The notes below the pieces were generated by a model. The model searched no databases, had not been told where the DNA came from, and worked only from the letters and a program-made list of their open reading frames with translations. The position numbers and the translations under genes were made by a program. This document shows, one piece after another, positions 18,389-28,041 of a stretch of DNA of 64,000 nucleotides. This stretch comes from Roseateles puraquae (lineage in GTDB: Bacteria > Pseudomonadota > Gammaproteobacteria > Burkholderiales > Burkholderiaceae_C). The number at the start of each line of letters is the position of its first letter. Position 1 is the stretch's first letter. The stretch lies in assembly GCF_002205845.1 (NCBI RefSeq), contig NZ_NISI01000001.1, forward strand, positions 1,054,001 to 1,118,000, in the 5' to 3' direction.

Positions 18389-18667
18389 ATGCCCGAGACC
18401 TACCGTGTCACGCTGCTGCCCGGCGGCGAGCACTTCGAAGCCCCGGCTGACGAGACGGTGCTGCTGTCCGCGCTGGCGGCCGGCATCGCCCTGCCTTGGT
18501 CGTGCCGCAATGGCACCTGCCGGACCTGCATCTCCCACCTCGCCGCCGGCCGCATCGAGCACCGGATCGCCTGGCCCGGCCTGTCGCTCGAAGAGAAGGC
18601 CGAGGGCTTCATCCTGCCCTGCGTGGCCGAGCCGCGCAGCGACCTGACGATCACCTGCGGGCCATGA
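18389..18667 (+). CDS. 2Fe-2S ferredoxin (plant type, short)
   Basis: A 92-residue ferredoxin fold protein with the plant-type cluster ligands Cys39, Cys44, Cys47 and Cys78 (SCRNGTCRTC, then ILPCVA). It is an electron carrier whose redox partner is not in the window. The ATG at 18389 (MPETYRVTLLPGG) fits the beta-grasp start, and in-frame codons further upstream add only a non-conserved leader. The last 17 bases overlap the 3' end of the convergent serine hydrolase gene. Confidence 0.9.
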   Translation: MPETYRVTLLPGGEHFEAPADETVLLSALAAGIALPWSCRNGTCRTCISHLAAGRIEHRIAWPGLSLEEKAEGFILPCVAEPRSDLTITCGP

Positions 18668-20318
18668 CGATCTTGGCCGGCCCCTGCAGCAGCGTGGCCG
18701 TGGCCGCGGGGCCGTCGTCGCCGCTGAAATCGAGCTGCGCATCCACCTGCGGCACATGCATGCGCCGCGGCGTGCTGGCCTTGAGCTCGAAGGCCGGCTG
18801 ACCCGGCGCCTGCGCCTTCAGCCGCCCCTGCTCGTCGACGAACACGCGGATGGAGAACTCCGGTGCGCTGTAGTCCCCCACCAGGGCTTGCATCTGGGCC
18901 GGGCTCAGCGTGATGAAGCTCAGCTCGGCAGGCAGGTCGCCGCGGCGCACCCAGCGCTCGGGCTCGGCCTCGCCGTTGCTGTAGACCTGCAGCGCCACAG
19001 GGCGGCCGTCGCTGCCGCGCTCGACCTGCAACCAGCTCAGGCCGTCCGGAAAGGCGTAACGCCCCTCGCCCTGCGGCACCAGGGCGATGCTGCTGCCGCC
19101 GCCGCGCTGGCTGTGCAGGCGGCCGTCCTTGACGCGCAGGGTGCGCGGCGGCTGGCCGTCGCGGGCGTACACGCCTTCGGCGGCCTTGAGCTGCTCCGGC
19201 GGCACAGCCACGGGCTGGGGGTCGGTGAAGGGCTCGCCGATGGCGAAAGCCGCGAGCTTGCGGGCCACGGCATCCATCGGCAGGCCCGGACCGTCGCTGT
19301 TGCGCAGGATGACGACCGTGGTCTGCGTCTGCGGAAGGTAGGTCAGCATCGAGACGAAGCCGTGAATGCCGCCGCCATGCGAGAACAGCGGCTGGCCACG
19401 CAGCGACCCCACGCCGATGCCATAGCCATAACGCTGCGCCTGGGCGGCACCTTCAGGCGTCGTCATGCGGGCGTAGAGCGCGGGGCTGAGCAGGCGGCCC
19501 CCATGCAGGGCCTGGTTCCAGCGCCACAGGCCTTCGGTGTTGGCCACCAGCGCACCGGCGGCGTGGGGCTGGGTCATGCTGATCAAGCCGGCCGGCACCA
19601 CGCGCCCGCCCTCGGCCACGGTGTAGCCCTGCGCCATGCCCTTGAGCAGGCGGTCACCGGCGGGATAGTGAATGCTGCTGATGCGGGCCGGCTGCAGCAG
19701 CAACCCATCGATGCTCTCGTGCCACGACTTGCCGGAGATGGCCTCGACCACCGCCCCCACGAGCACGTAACCGGAGTTGTTGTAGGCCCACTTCGCCCCG
19801 GGTGCGAAGTCGGGCGGCAGGTCCTTGAAGACCTTCACGAGCTCCGCCGTGCTCAGGTCGCTGCGCACCGGATTGCCCATGTAGCCGGCGATGCCGGTGT
19901 AGCTCTTCACACCCGAGGTGTGGTTGAGCAACTGGGCCAGCGTGATCTGGGCGCCGTTCGGGTAGTCGGGCAGGAACCGCGACAGCGGGTCGTCCAGCGC
20001 CGCCTTGCCCTGGTCGATCTGCTTGAGCAGTGCGGCAGCCGCGATCTGCTTGGTGACCGAGCCGATGCGCATCAACTGGTCGGGCTGCATCGCCACGCCC
20101 AGCTCCACGCTGGCCAGGCCGCGCGCGCCCTTGTAGAGCAGCTGGTCGCCGCGGGCCACGAGCACTGTCACGCCGGGGCCATCGACGGCGAGCTTCTGGG
20201 CATCGAGCAGCTGCTCGGCATAACGAGCCATCGCCGCGGGGGTCGCCGGCTCACCCGCGTGGGCGGGTGCGCCGAAGGCGATCAGGACGGCGGCACAGGC
20301 CGCGGGGGTCAGACGCAT
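18651..20318 (-). CDS. Serine hydrolase of the beta-lactamase/penicillin-binding (S12) family
   Basis: A 555-residue exported protein with a signal peptide (MRLTPAACAAVLIAFGAPAHAG). The S12 motifs are visible: SVTK at 87-90 (nucleophile Ser87 and Lys90), YNN at 179-181 and SHGGG as the third (HxG) motif. A C-terminal beta-rich domain follows (about 380-555). Family members include D-alanyl-D-alanine peptidases, esterases and aminopeptidases, so the substrate is open. It is not a typical class C resistance enzyme because of the C-terminal domain. Convergent overlap with the ferredoxin gene at its 3' end. Confidence 0.9.
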   Translation of the reverse strand: MRLTPAACAAVLIAFGAPAHAGEPATPAAMARYAEQLLDAQKLAVDGPGVTVLVARGDQLLYKGARGLASVELGVAMQPDQLMRIGSVTKQIAAAALLKQIDQGKAALDDPLSRFLPDYPNGAQITLAQLLNHTSGVKSYTGIAGYMGNPVRSDLSTAELVKVFKDLPPDFAPGAKWAYNNSGYVLVGAVVEAISGKSWHESIDGLLLQPARISSIHYPAGDRLLKGMAQGYTVAEGGRVVPAGLISMTQPHAAGALVANTEGLWRWNQALHGGRLLSPALYARMTTPEGAAQAQRYGYGIGVGSLRGQPLFSHGGGIHGFVSMLTYLPQTQTTVVILRNSDGPGLPMDAVARKLAAFAIGEPFTDPQPVAVPPEQLKAAEGVYARDGQPPRTLRVKDGRLHSQRGGGSSIALVPQGEGRYAFPDGLSWLQVERGSDGRPVALQVYSNGEAEPERWVRRGDLPAELSFITLSPAQMQALVGDYSAPEFSIRVFVDEQGRLKAQAPGQPAFELKASTPRRMHVPQVDAQLDFSGDDGPAATATLLQGPAKIVMARR

Positions 20319-20431
20319 GAACAGGCTCCAGAACTTGAAGGTTCACAGCATCGCGATGCCGCATCGAGTTCACAAGCGCGGATGCGATGAACGGCAGGAT
20401 CCCGTGCACCAGCCGCGTGCCCGCCATCCAC

Positions 20432-20448
20432 AGCTGCTGTGGACAACC
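20432..20448. repeat. Short palindrome with DnaA-box-like half
   Basis: The perfect inverted repeat CCACAG-CTG-CTGTGG lies in the 233 bp gap between the serine hydrolase and acyltransferase genes. Its right half contains TGTGGACAA, which on the minus strand reads TTGTCCACA, a match to the relaxed DnaA-box consensus TTNTNCACA. Function unknown. Nothing else clear is seen in this gap. Confidence 0.4.
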
Positions 20449-20551
20449 CCGTGAACAGCCTGCGGGCGGAAGTCGCAAGTCCTTGGCAGATCAGCATTTT
20501 TCTTGCGCTGCCTCAGTTTTTGGCAGTGCACCAGCACGGGACAATCGCCGC

Positions 20552-21142
20552 ATGCATCGCACCATCTTCACGACACCCGTCGTCAGCAGTTTGCTGCGCG
20601 GTTTCTCCCTGGCCTGGCTGCGCCTGGCGGGCTGGACCGTGCAGGGCGCCCTGCCCGAGCAGGCCCGCAAGAGCGTGTTCATCGCCGCGCCCCATACCAG
20701 CAACTGGGACCTGCCCTACACCCTGTTCGCCGCCTTCGCCCTGCGGCTCACGCCCTACTGGATGGGCAAGGCCTCGATCTTCAAGTTCCCGTTCGGCGGG
20801 CTGATGCGCTTTCTGGGCGGCATCCCGGTGGATCGCAGCAAGAGCAACAACCTGGTGGCCGCCTCGGCGGACGCGCTGAACGCCGCCGACGGCCCGGTAC
20901 AGCTCATCGTGCCGCCCGAGGGCACGCGCAGCAAGACCATCTACTGGAAGACGGGCTTCTACTGGATCGCCGTCACAGCGAAGCTGCCCATCGTCATGGC
21001 CTACATGGACTACCCGCGCAAGCTCGTGGGCCTCGGGCCGCTGTTCATGCCCACCGGCGATGTCGACGCCGACATGGCCGAGATCAAGCGCTACTACGCC
21101 CAGTACAAGGGCAAGAACGCGAGTCAATTCACCCACGAGTAG
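20552..21142 (+). CDS. 1-acyl-glycerol-3-phosphate acyltransferase family protein
   Basis: A 196-residue PlsC-like acyltransferase. The catalytic HTSNWD motif (H48 to D53) fits HxxxxD. Further blocks are GGIPVDRSKSN (about 89-99) and PPEGTRSK at 121-128. The short length and the HTSNWD variant resemble glycerol acyltransferase relatives found near phospholipid or ornithine-lipid genes rather than the main PlsC. Membrane association is probably through the N-terminal hydrophobic helix. The ATG at 20552 is used; upstream in-frame codons overlap intergenic DNA that contains a DnaA-box-like palindrome. Confidence 0.87.
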   Translation: MHRTIFTTPVVSSLLRGFSLAWLRLAGWTVQGALPEQARKSVFIAAPHTSNWDLPYTLFAAFALRLTPYWMGKASIFKFPFGGLMRFLGGIPVDRSKSNNLVAASADALNAADGPVQLIVPPEGTRSKTIYWKTGFYWIAVTAKLPIVMAYMDYPRKLVGLGPLFMPTGDVDADMAEIKRYYAQYKGKNASQFTHE

Positions 21143-21144
21143 CC

Positions 21145-21280
21145 AGCCCCTCGTCCGGTCTTGCCGCGCTGAACGCGGGCAAACCCAGCCGGTCCCCCGA
21201 GGGGACGGCGATGCGCGCGGCATTCAGCCGCTCGCACATCGCCCAGGCGGGCCGGCTTGGGGCGGCCCGGCGCTCGGCCC
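21145..21280 (+). repeat. Dispersed intergenic repeat, copy A
   Basis: About 136 bp between the acyltransferase and minE genes. It shares a long run of near-identity with copy B at 47321-47457: both start AGCCCCTCG and contain GAACGCGGGCAA, CACATCGCC and GGGCCGGCTTGGG, and end GCGGCCCGGCGCTCGGCCC. The element contains internal inverted segments (for example CCCAGCCGG against CCGGCTTGGG). Only the central ~25 bp differ strongly between copies. Likely a non-coding dispersed repeat. Confidence 0.8.
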
Positions 21281-21294
21281 GAAATCCGGCGCGC

Positions 21295-21552
21295 TTACTT
21301 CGCTTCCGGCAATTCGATCTTCACTTCGAGCACCTCGAGGTCGCCCTGGCGCTCCATGTGGACCTTGATGTCGTCGGGGTTGATCGACACGTATTTGCTG
21401 ATCACCGCCACCAGCTCCCGCTGCAGCTGCGGCAGGTAGTCGGGGCTGCTGCTGCGGCCGTTGCGCTCGTGGGCGAGGATGAGCTGCAGGCGCTCCTTGG
21501 CGACGCTGGCGGAGCTCTTCTTCTCGCCGAGGAAAAAGTTCAGGAATCCCAT
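21295..21552 (-). CDS. minE: Cell division topological specificity factor MinE
   Basis: An 85-residue partner of MinD that drives pole-to-pole oscillation of the division inhibitor. The amphipathic start [20 protein letters not shown] binds the membrane, followed by the anti-MinCD helix ([12 protein letters not shown]) and the topological specificity domain ([26 protein letters not shown]). Length is standard. It is the last gene of minCDE, 13 bp after minD. Confidence 0.97.
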   Translation of the reverse strand: MGFLNFFLGEKKSSASVAKERLQLILAHERNGRSSSPDYLPQLQRELVAVISKYVSINPDDIKVHMERQGDLEVLEVKIELPEAK

Positions 21553-21565
21553 CGCGAGGCTCCTA

Positions 21566-22381
21566 TCACTTGGCGCCGAAGACGCGCTTGAACCAGCTCT
21601 GCTTCACGGCTTCGGTGAAGCGCATGGGCTTCTCTTCGCCCAGGAAGCGGGCGACGACGTCCTTGTAGGCCTCGGACACATCGCTGCCCGCCAGGTGGAT
21701 GGCCGGCGTGCCCTGGTTGGACGCCTGCAGCACGCTCTCGCTCTCGGGAATGACGCCGATCAGCGGGGTGCGCAGGATTTCGTGGATGTCGTCCAGGCTC
21801 AGCATCTGGCCGCCTTCCACGCGGTTGGGGTTGTAGCGCGTGATGAGCAGGTGCTCCTTCACGGGCTCGGCGCCCTCGATCGCGCGCTTGGTCTTGCTGG
21901 ACAGCATGCCCAGGATGCGGTCGCTGTCGCGCACCGAGGAGACTTCGGGGTTGGTCACCACCAGCGCCTCGTCGGCGTAGTGCATGGCCATCAGCGCGCC
22001 CGTCTCGATACCGGCAGGCGAGTCGCAGACGATGAAGTCGAACTCCATGGCCTTGAGCTCGTCCAGCACGCGCTCCACGCCTTCTTGCTTGAGCGCATCC
22101 TTGTCGCGCGTCTGCGAGGCCGCCAGGATGTAGAGCTTGTCGAGCTGCTTGTCCTTGATGAGCGCCTGCGTGAGCTTGATCTCGTCGTTGATGACGTTGA
22201 TCAGGTCATACACCACGCGGCGCTCGACGCCCATGATCAGGTCGAGGTTGCGCAGGCCGACGTCGAAGTCGATGACGCAGGTCTTGAAGCCGCGCATCGC
22301 GAGGCCGGTGGCAAAGCTTGCGCTGGTGGTGGTCTTGCCGACCCCGCCCTTGCCGGAAGTGACGACGACGATCTTGGTCAT
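21566..22381 (-). CDS. minD: Septum site-determining ATPase MinD
   Basis: A 271-residue ATPase of the ParA/MinD family. It has the deviant Walker A motif GKGGVGKT at residues 10-17, [14 protein letters not shown] for the switch region, and a C-terminal amphipathic helix ([14 protein letters not shown]) for membrane binding. It recruits MinC to the membrane and is displaced by MinE. Second gene of minCDE. Confidence 0.98.
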   Translation of the reverse strand: MTKIVVVTSGKGGVGKTTTSASFATGLAMRGFKTCVIDFDVGLRNLDLIMGVERRVVYDLINVINDEIKLTQALIKDKQLDKLYILAASQTRDKDALKQEGVERVLDELKAMEFDFIVCDSPAGIETGALMAMHYADEALVVTNPEVSSVRDSDRILGMLSSKTKRAIEGAEPVKEHLLITRYNPNRVEGGQMLSLDDIHEILRTPLIGVIPESESVLQASNQGTPAIHLAGSDVSEAYKDVVARFLGEEKPMRFTEAVKQSWFKRVFGAK

Positions 22382-22427
22382 CTGGGGCTTTCTTCGTTGG
22401 TTCAGTTCAATGGGGTTGGGTGCGGCG

Positions 22428-23279
22428 TCACAGCGACAGCGGCTGCATCAGCAGCTTCTCGCCGTCGAGCAGCACTTGCGCCGGCTTGCCGGCCACCTCG
22501 GCCGGCAGCGGGTTCTCGGTCGTGCGGTAGATGCCGGCGATGGACAACAGCTCGGCTTCCAGGCTGTGCGCGTAGATGCGGGCCGAGGTGTCGCCCCGGG
22601 CGCCGGCAATCGCCTTGCCGCGCAGTGGCGCATACACATGCACGCTGCCATCGGCGATGACCTCGGCGCCGTGGTTCACGAGCGCCAGCACGACCAGATC
22701 GCTGCCCTTGGCGTAGACGCGCTGGCCGGAGCGCAGCGGCTTGTCGACGATCATGGTCGGCACCGGTGCGGCGGGCCGCTCAACGATCTTCTCGACGACG
22801 ATCTCGCGCACCACCTCGCGCACGGTCTCTGCAGGGGCTGCGGCTGCCGGCGCGGCGCGCTCGGGCACAGCTTCATCAGCGGCATCAGCCAGGCCGAGTT
22901 CATGGGCCAGTGCGAGTTCTTCCGCGGTGGCACCTGCCACGGCCACGGGTTGCAGTTGACTGGCCCGCAGCAGCGCGACGATGCCGCGCAGGTCCACCGG
23001 CGCCGGGCCATCCAGCGCGAGCGGCGCCTGGCCCTCGGGCACCGGCACGGCCGGCGCGCGAGGCACGGCGCTCAGGTCGATGACCACGGGCTCGTGCTCG
23101 AAGCCGCCGCTGCCGGCGCGGGCCGCCCAGTCGGCGGTGATCTCGGCCATGTCGCTGCTGTGCAGCACCAGCCCGAGCAGGCTGAAGCGGCGGGACTTCA
23201 ATTCGAAAGTGCCGGCCCGCGACGCACCCTTGCGCGCTGCGCCTGCGCCGCCGTCATTGCCCCTCGTCTGATCCGCCAT
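22428..23279 (-). CDS. minC: Septum formation inhibitor MinC
   Basis: A 283-residue inhibitor of FtsZ polymer assembly. The N-terminal FtsZ-binding domain covers about residues 20-110 ([19 protein letters not shown]). A long Ala/Pro/Glu-rich linker follows, and the C-terminal right-handed beta-helix domain (about 175-283) contains [20 protein letters not shown] and [18 protein letters not shown], which binds MinD. The linker makes it longer than the E. coli protein (231 residues). It is the first gene of the operon. Confidence 0.96.
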   Translation of the reverse strand: MADQTRGNDGGAGAARKGASRAGTFELKSRRFSLLGLVLHSSDMAEITADWAARAGSGGFEHEPVVIDLSAVPRAPAVPVPEGQAPLALDGPAPVDLRGIVALLRASQLQPVAVAGATAEELALAHELGLADAADEAVPERAAPAAAAPAETVREVVREIVVEKIVERPAAPVPTMIVDKPLRSGQRVYAKGSDLVVLALVNHGAEVIADGSVHVYAPLRGKAIAGARGDTSARIYAHSLEAELLSIAGIYRTTENPLPAEVAGKPAQVLLDGEKLLMQPLSL

Positions 23280-23459
23280 CGCCCCGTTGCCGCCTCGGTA
23301 AAAGGCCGCGAGTTTAGCCGCGCGCCCCGCGCCGACCGGTTGGGGACTGCCCCCAAGGTGCTGCCGCCGTCCCCGGCCTGCGCCTCAAAAACAGGCAGCG
23401 CAGCGCCAGCGGCGGCCGATCAAGCACTTAGCGCCGCTGTCGTCAGGCGGCCCACAGAC

Positions 23460-23732
23460 TTGTCCACAGTTGGCGGGGACAAAACCGGGGTTTTCCGTCC
23501 TTCCGACGTGTGACATCCGGCCATCGGGGCTTGACTTATCCCCAAATTCCGAACCCGTCAAGCCTTTTGCGCCCGTCTCCCCAGCATGACCTCAAGGCCC
23601 GACGCTGGAGCGCTAAGTCCTTGATTCATATAGAAAGCCGAGAAGTGCCTAAAAATTCAGCAACCTAAGAGGAGCCGCATCACACAAGGGCTTGGCTGCG
23701 ATGGCACCCCCTTTTCCACAAAGTTTTCCACA
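23460..23732. other. Cluster of DnaA-box-like sequences in a 613 bp gene-free region
   Basis: Between minC and the small gene at 23893 the composition drops visibly in GC. Matches to the relaxed DnaA-box consensus TTNTNCACA are TTGTCCACA (23460-23468), TTTTCCACA (23712-23720) and TTTTCCACA (23724-23732). TTATCCCCA (23536-23544) is a single-mismatch TTATCCACA. The last two boxes are 3 bases apart. Whether DnaA binds here is unknown. The rest of 23280-23892 shows no gene and no clear promoter. Confidence 0.45.
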
Positions 23733-23892
23733 GACTCAGTGGATAGCTTGCAGAAGTGTTACGGATCAGTGACTTAGGGGCGGTCGTTGAGGTGATGTTG
23801 AAGATTCGGCGCCAAGTTGGGCTGCCGTTGCGACGGGCCTGCGGGTTACATTGGCCCTGCCCGCAGCCCGCGGGTGCCGCAGGAGATTGCAG

Positions 23893-24075
23893 GTGGCCAC
23901 GCCGAACTACAGCTACGAAAAACGCCAGCGCGAGCTGGCCAAGAAGCGCAAGGCCGAAGAGAAGCGCCAGCGCAAGCTCAACGGCAAGCCCGCCGATGAC
24001 AGTCCGGCCGGCGAGGCCGAGGGCGAGACGCCCGCCGAAGGCGCGGCGCCCGACACCAGCGAACCGCAAACCTAG
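23893..24075 (+). CDS. Small basic coiled-coil protein, hypothetical
   Basis: A 60-residue protein starting with GTG at 23893 (ATPNYSYEKRQRELAKKRKA in translation), with AGGAG 7 bases upstream deciding the start. The first half is a strongly charged helix rich in Lys, Arg and Glu; the second half is acidic and disordered. Proteins starting with this NYSYEKRQRELAKK pattern are common small proteins in Betaproteobacteria, of unknown function as far as I know. It precedes metG by 42 bp and may be co-transcribed. Confidence 0.75.
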   Translation: MATPNYSYEKRQRELAKKRKAEEKRQRKLNGKPADDSPAGEAEGETPAEGAAPDTSEPQT

Positions 24076-24117
24076 AATCCAGGGCTTTCCCGTCCCGCTT
24101 CAGCCGCTACAGCGCCC

Positions 24118-26163
24118 ATGCCCCGCCAGCTTTTCGTCACCACTGCCCTGCCCTATGCCAACGCCGGTTTCCACATCGGCCACATCATGGAGTACACCCA
24201 GGCCGACATCTGGGTTCGCTACCAGCGCATGGCGGGCTCGCAGGTGCACTTTGTCTGCGCGGACGATGCCCATGGCGCGCCGATCATGATTGCGGCGGAG
24301 AAGGCGGGCAAGACACCGCAGGACTTCGTTGCCGGCATCGCCGCCGGCCGCAAGCAGTACCTCGACGGCTTTCACATCAGCTTCGACAACTGGCACTCGA
24401 CCGACGGCCCGGAGAACCACGAACTCTCCAAGGCCATCTACCTCGCGCTGCGACACAACGAGCTGATCTCGACCAAGACCATCGAGCAGTTCTTCGACCC
24501 CGAGAAGTCGATGTTCCTGCCCGACCGCTTCATCAAGGGCGAATGCCCCAAGTGTGGCGCGAAGGACCAGTACGGCGACTCCTGCGAGGTCTGCGGTGCG
24601 GTCTACGCGCCCACCGAACTGAAGAACCCCTACTCGGTGCTGTCGGGTGCCACGCCGGTGCTCAAGACCAGCGAACACTACTTCTTCAAGCTCAGTGACC
24701 CGCGCTGCGTGGAGTTCCTGACGCAGTGGACGCAAGACACCGGCCGCCTGCAGCCCGAGGTGCTGAACAAGATCCGTGAATGGTTCGAGCCCGATGAAGA
24801 CGGCAACAACCGCCTGAGCGACTGGGACATCAGCCGCGACGCGCCCTACTTCGGCATCGAGATCCCCGACGCGCCGGGCAAGTACTTCTATGTCTGGCTG
24901 GACGCCCCCATCGGCTACCTCGCCTCTCTGAAGAACTACTTCGGCAAGATCGGGAAAGACTTTGATGCCTTCATGGCCGACGAGTCGGTGGAGCAGATCC
25001 ACTTCATCGGCAAGGACATCACCTACTTCCACACGCTGTTCTGGCCCGCGATGCTGCACTTCAGCGGCCGCAAGACGCCCAACCACGTCTTCGTGCACGG
25101 CTTCATGACCGTCAATGGCGGCGAGAAGATGAGCAAGAGCCGCGGCACCGGCCTGGACCCGCTGAAATACCTCAGCCTGGGCCTGAACGCCGAATGGCTG
25201 CGCTACTACATCGCTGCCAAGCTCAACGCCCGCGTCGAGGACATCGACTTCAACCCCGAAGACTTCGCCGCCCGCGTCAACAGCGACCTGGTGGGCAAGT
25301 ACATCAACATCGCCTCGCGTGCGGCCGGTTTCCTGACGAAGCGGTTTGGTGGCAAGCTCAGCGCCGACCTCGGCGTGGAAGGCCGCATGCTGCTGGACGC
25401 GCTGCGTGCCCACAGCGGCGCCATCGCCGAGCTGTACGAGACGCGCGAGTTCGGCAAGGCGCTGCGCGAGATCATGACGCTGGCCGACAAGGTCAACGAA
25501 TTCGTCGACCAGCACAAGCCCTGGGAGCTGGCCAAGCAGGACGGCATGGACGCGGCGCTGCATGACGTCTGCAGCGTCTGCATCGAGGCCTTCCGCCTGC
25601 TCACGATCTACCTGAAGCCCGTGCTGCCGGCCCTGGCCGCGCAGGTCGAGGCCTTCCTGAAGGTCGAGCCGCTGCAATGGGCCGATGCTGCCCGCGCGCT
25701 GGGCGCCCACACCATCGGCACCTACCAGCACCTGATGCAGCGTGTGGACCTGGCCAAGGTCGAGCAGCTGTTCGAAGCCCCGCCGGCGCCGAAGGTCGTG
25801 CCCGGTGGCGAAGACATCGCCGCCGAGATCAAGATCGACGATTTCGCCAAGGTCGACCTGCGCATCGCCAGGATCGTGAAGGCCGAGCTGGTGGGAGGCT
25901 CCGACAAGCTGCTGCGCCTGACGCTGGACGCGGGCGAAGGCCGCACGCGCAATGTCTTCAGCGGCATCCGCAGCGCCTACAAGCCGGAAGACCTCGAAGG
26001 CAAGCTCACCGTGCTGGTGGCCAACCTCGCGCCGCGCAAGATGAAGTTCGGCATCAGCGAGGGCATGGTGCTGGCAGCCAGCCACGCCGACGAGAAGGCC
26101 AACCCGGGCCTCTTCGTGCTGGAGCCCCACGCTGGCGCCCAGCCCGGCATGCGGGTGCGCTGA
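24118..26163 (+). CDS. metG: Methionyl-tRNA synthetase
   Basis: A 681-residue class I synthetase. HIGH motif at residues 19-22 ([12 protein letters not shown]), a zinc knuckle region with [23 protein letters not shown] at 337-341, then the anticodon-binding helical domain. A C-terminal EMAP-type tRNA-binding domain (about 575-681) contains [19 protein letters not shown] and ends in the sequence leading to GMRVR. The presence of this dimerisation domain matches the full-length E. coli type enzyme (677 residues). Charges initiator and elongator tRNA-Met. Confidence 0.98.
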   Translation: MPRQLFVTTALPYANAGFHIGHIMEYTQADIWVRYQRMAGSQVHFVCADDAHGAPIMIAAEKAGKTPQDFVAGIAAGRKQYLDGFHISFDNWHSTDGPENHELSKAIYLALRHNELISTKTIEQFFDPEKSMFLPDRFIKGECPKCGAKDQYGDSCEVCGAVYAPTELKNPYSVLSGATPVLKTSEHYFFKLSDPRCVEFLTQWTQDTGRLQPEVLNKIREWFEPDEDGNNRLSDWDISRDAPYFGIEIPDAPGKYFYVWLDAPIGYLASLKNYFGKIGKDFDAFMADESVEQIHFIGKDITYFHTLFWPAMLHFSGRKTPNHVFVHGFMTVNGGEKMSKSRGTGLDPLKYLSLGLNAEWLRYYIAAKLNARVEDIDFNPEDFAARVNSDLVGKYINIASRAAGFLTKRFGGKLSADLGVEGRMLLDALRAHSGAIAELYETREFGKALREIMTLADKVNEFVDQHKPWELAKQDGMDAALHDVCSVCIEAFRLLTIYLKPVLPALAAQVEAFLKVEPLQWADAARALGAHTIGTYQHLMQRVDLAKVEQLFEAPPAPKVVPGGEDIAAEIKIDDFAKVDLRIARIVKAELVGGSDKLLRLTLDAGEGRTRNVFSGIRSAYKPEDLEGKLTVLVANLAPRKMKFGISEGMVLAASHADEKANPGLFVLEPHAGAQPGMRVR

Positions 26164-26191
26164 GCCGCGACCGCCCGCCCTGCCCGCCGCC

Positions 26192-26929
26192 ATGCCCACG
26201 GACTACGCCCGCCGGCTGCTGTCCATCGAGCGCACCGCGGAGGGCAACGCCCACCTGGGCTGGATGCTGGCCTTCATTGCCGGCGCGACGAATGCCGGCG
26301 GCTTCCTGGCGGTGCAGCAGTACACCTCGCACATGACCGGCATGGTCTCGGCCGCAGCCGACGGCCTGGTGCTCGGCCAGCACCAGGCACTGCTCACGGC
26401 CGCAGGCGCGCTGCTGTCCTTTCTGGCGGGTGCGGCCTGTACGGCGGTGCTGGTCAACTTCGGGCGCCAGCACCGCGCCCACAGCATCTTTGCGCTGCCG
26501 CTGCTGCTGGAAGCCGCCTGCCTGCTGCTGTTCGGGCTGATGGGCGCCTGGCTGCAGGGCCTGCAGGCCCTGTTCATCCCGGCGGCGGTGGCCATCCTGT
26601 GCTTCACGATGGGCCTGCAGAACGCGCTGATCACCAAGGTCTCGCGGTCCGAGATCCGCACCACCCACCTGACCGGCATCGTCACCGACCTCGGCATCGA
26701 ACTCGGTCGCGGCCTGTACGGCCGACTGGGGGGCGAGCCGGTGCCGGTCAACAGCACCAAGCTGCGCCTGCTGGGTGGCCTGCTGCTGGCCTTCGCGGTG
26801 GGCGGGGTGATCGGCGCCTGGGCGTTCAAGGCCGTCGGCTATGCCGCCACCTTGCCGCTGGCCGCCTGGCTGGCCCTGCTGGGCGCCGTGCCGGCCTGGG
26901 ATGACGTCGACCGGCTGCGCGCCCGATAA
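26192..26929 (+). CDS. YoaK family (DUF1275) membrane protein
   Basis: A 245-residue inner membrane protein with about six hydrophobic segments, including AGALLSFLAGAACTAVLV and ALPLLLEAACLLLFGLMGAW. Conserved DUF1275 features are ATNAGGFLAVQQYTSHMTGM near the N-terminus and MGLQNALITKVSRSEIRTTH with LTGIVTDLG in the middle. Function is uncharacterised in this family. It lies between metG and the DUF3460 gene on the same strand. Confidence 0.88.
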   Translation: MPTDYARRLLSIERTAEGNAHLGWMLAFIAGATNAGGFLAVQQYTSHMTGMVSAAADGLVLGQHQALLTAAGALLSFLAGAACTAVLVNFGRQHRAHSIFALPLLLEAACLLLFGLMGAWLQGLQALFIPAAVAILCFTMGLQNALITKVSRSEIRTTHLTGIVTDLGIELGRGLYGRLGGEPVPVNSTKLRLLGGLLLAFAVGGVIGAWAFKAVGYAATLPLAAWLALLGAVPAWDDVDRLRAR

Positions 26930-26958
26930 AATCCCGCGATTCGATTGAGAGACCCGCC

Positions 26959-27162
26959 ATGCCGCTGTTCTGGAAGCCCTACAAGTCCGACGTCACCCAA
27001 TTCATCGAGCAGCTCAAAGCCCAGCGCCCGACGCTCGAAGCCGAGCAGCGCGCCGGCCGCGCCCTGCTGTGGGACAAGGAACAGGACCGCTCCGCCCAGG
27101 CCGGTTTCGACCAGGCCCGCGTGGCCCAGAAGCCCTACGTGTACCAGACGGATTCCAAGTAA
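26959..27162 (+). CDS. DUF3460 family protein
   Basis: A 67-residue protein (MPLFWKPYKSDVTQFIEQLK at the start) with the family's signature of a short hydrophilic helix and RALLWDKEQDR, ending KPYVYQTDSK. This small family is characteristic of Betaproteobacteria and often precedes scpA, as here (6 bp gap). Function unknown, although constant linkage to scpA suggests co-expression. No membrane or catalytic features are visible. Confidence 0.9.
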   Translation: MPLFWKPYKSDVTQFIEQLKAQRPTLEAEQRAGRALLWDKEQDRSAQAGFDQARVAQKPYVYQTDSK

Positions 27163-27168
27163 TCCGTC

Positions 27169-28008
27169 ATGACGGTCGTGGCTGACGAGTCCAGCCCAGC
27201 CACGCCCGACCTCCCCGAGGTCGTCGACGCGGTGGCCGTGGCCCGCCTGTACGGCGAGCCGCTGTTCCAGCTGCCGCTGGACCTCTACATCCCGCCGGAT
27301 GCGCTGGAGGTCTTCCTGGAGGCCTTCCAGGGCCCGCTGGACCTGCTGCTGTATCTGATCCGCAAGCAGAACTTCAACATCCTCGACATCCCGCTGGCCG
27401 ACGTCACGCGCCAGTACCTGAGTTATGTCGAGCAGATCCGCAAGCACAACCTGGAGCTGGCTAGCGAATACCTCTTGATGGCCGCGATGCTGATCGAGAT
27501 CAAGTCGCGCATGCTCCTGCCGCCCAAGAAGACCGAGGACGGCAAGGAGGCGGAAGACCCCCGGGCCGAGCTGGTTCGCCGGCTGCTGGAGTACGAGCAG
27601 ATGAAGCTCGCCGCCGCACGGCTGGACCGGCTGCCGGTGCTGGGCCGCGACTTCCTGCGCGCGCAGATCCACATCGAGCAGTCGCTCACGCCGCGCTTCC
27701 CCGATGTGTCGACTGCCGACCTGCGCGAGGCGTGGCTGGACATCCTCAAGCGCGCCAAGCTCAACCAGCATCACAAGATCAGCCGCGAGCAGCTCTCGGT
27801 GCGCGAGCACATGAGCATCGTGCTGCGGCGGCTGCAAGGCCAGCGATTCGTGGAGTTCGAGCAGCTGTTCGACGTGGAGAAGGGCCAGGCCGTGCTGGTC
27901 GTCACCTTCATCGCGATGCTGGAGCTCGCCAAGGAGCGGCTGCTGGAGATCACGCAGGCCGAGGCCTTCGCCCCCATCTACGTGCGGCTGGCCTACACGC
28001 CCGTCTGA
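27169..28008 (+). CDS. scpA: Segregation and condensation protein A
   Basis: A 279-residue kleisin subunit of the Smc-ScpAB condensin. The family start FQGPLDLLLYLIRKQNFNIL (after about 55 residues) marks the N-terminal Smc-binding helices; YLLMAAMLIEIKSRMLLPP follows. The C-terminal winged helix is at about 215-279 and includes FEQLFDVEKGQAVLVVTFIA and MLELAKERLLEITQ. It organises chromosome structure in the cytoplasm. scpB is not in the window. The gene is followed by a symmetrical hairpin shared with the convergent DUF808 gene. Confidence 0.95.
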   Translation: MTVVADESSPATPDLPEVVDAVAVARLYGEPLFQLPLDLYIPPDALEVFLEAFQGPLDLLLYLIRKQNFNILDIPLADVTRQYLSYVEQIRKHNLELASEYLLMAAMLIEIKSRMLLPPKKTEDGKEAEDPRAELVRRLLEYEQMKLAAARLDRLPVLGRDFLRAQIHIEQSLTPRFPDVSTADLREAWLDILKRAKLNQHHKISREQLSVREHMSIVLRRLQGQRFVEFEQLFDVEKGQAVLVVTFIAMLELAKERLLEITQAEAFAPIYVRLAYTPV

Positions 28009-28009
28009 G

Positions 28010-28034
28010 CGGTTCGGCGCCCGGCCGAACCGCG
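28010..28034. terminator. Bidirectional hairpin terminator between scpA and DUF808 gene
   Basis: A perfect 10 bp stem GCGGTTCGGC/GCCGAACCGC with a 5-base loop sits in the 33 bp gap between convergent genes. There is only a weak T tract (CCTTG), so the call rests on the stem and position. Confidence 0.55.
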
Positions 28035-28041
28035 CCTTGCC

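Noticed and set aside
23680..24069. 129-codon minus-strand frame in the DnaA-box gap
   Set aside because: It overlaps the small GTG-start gene and non-coding DNA. Its composition (Gly/Leu/Arg rich, no family features) looks like a chance frame.
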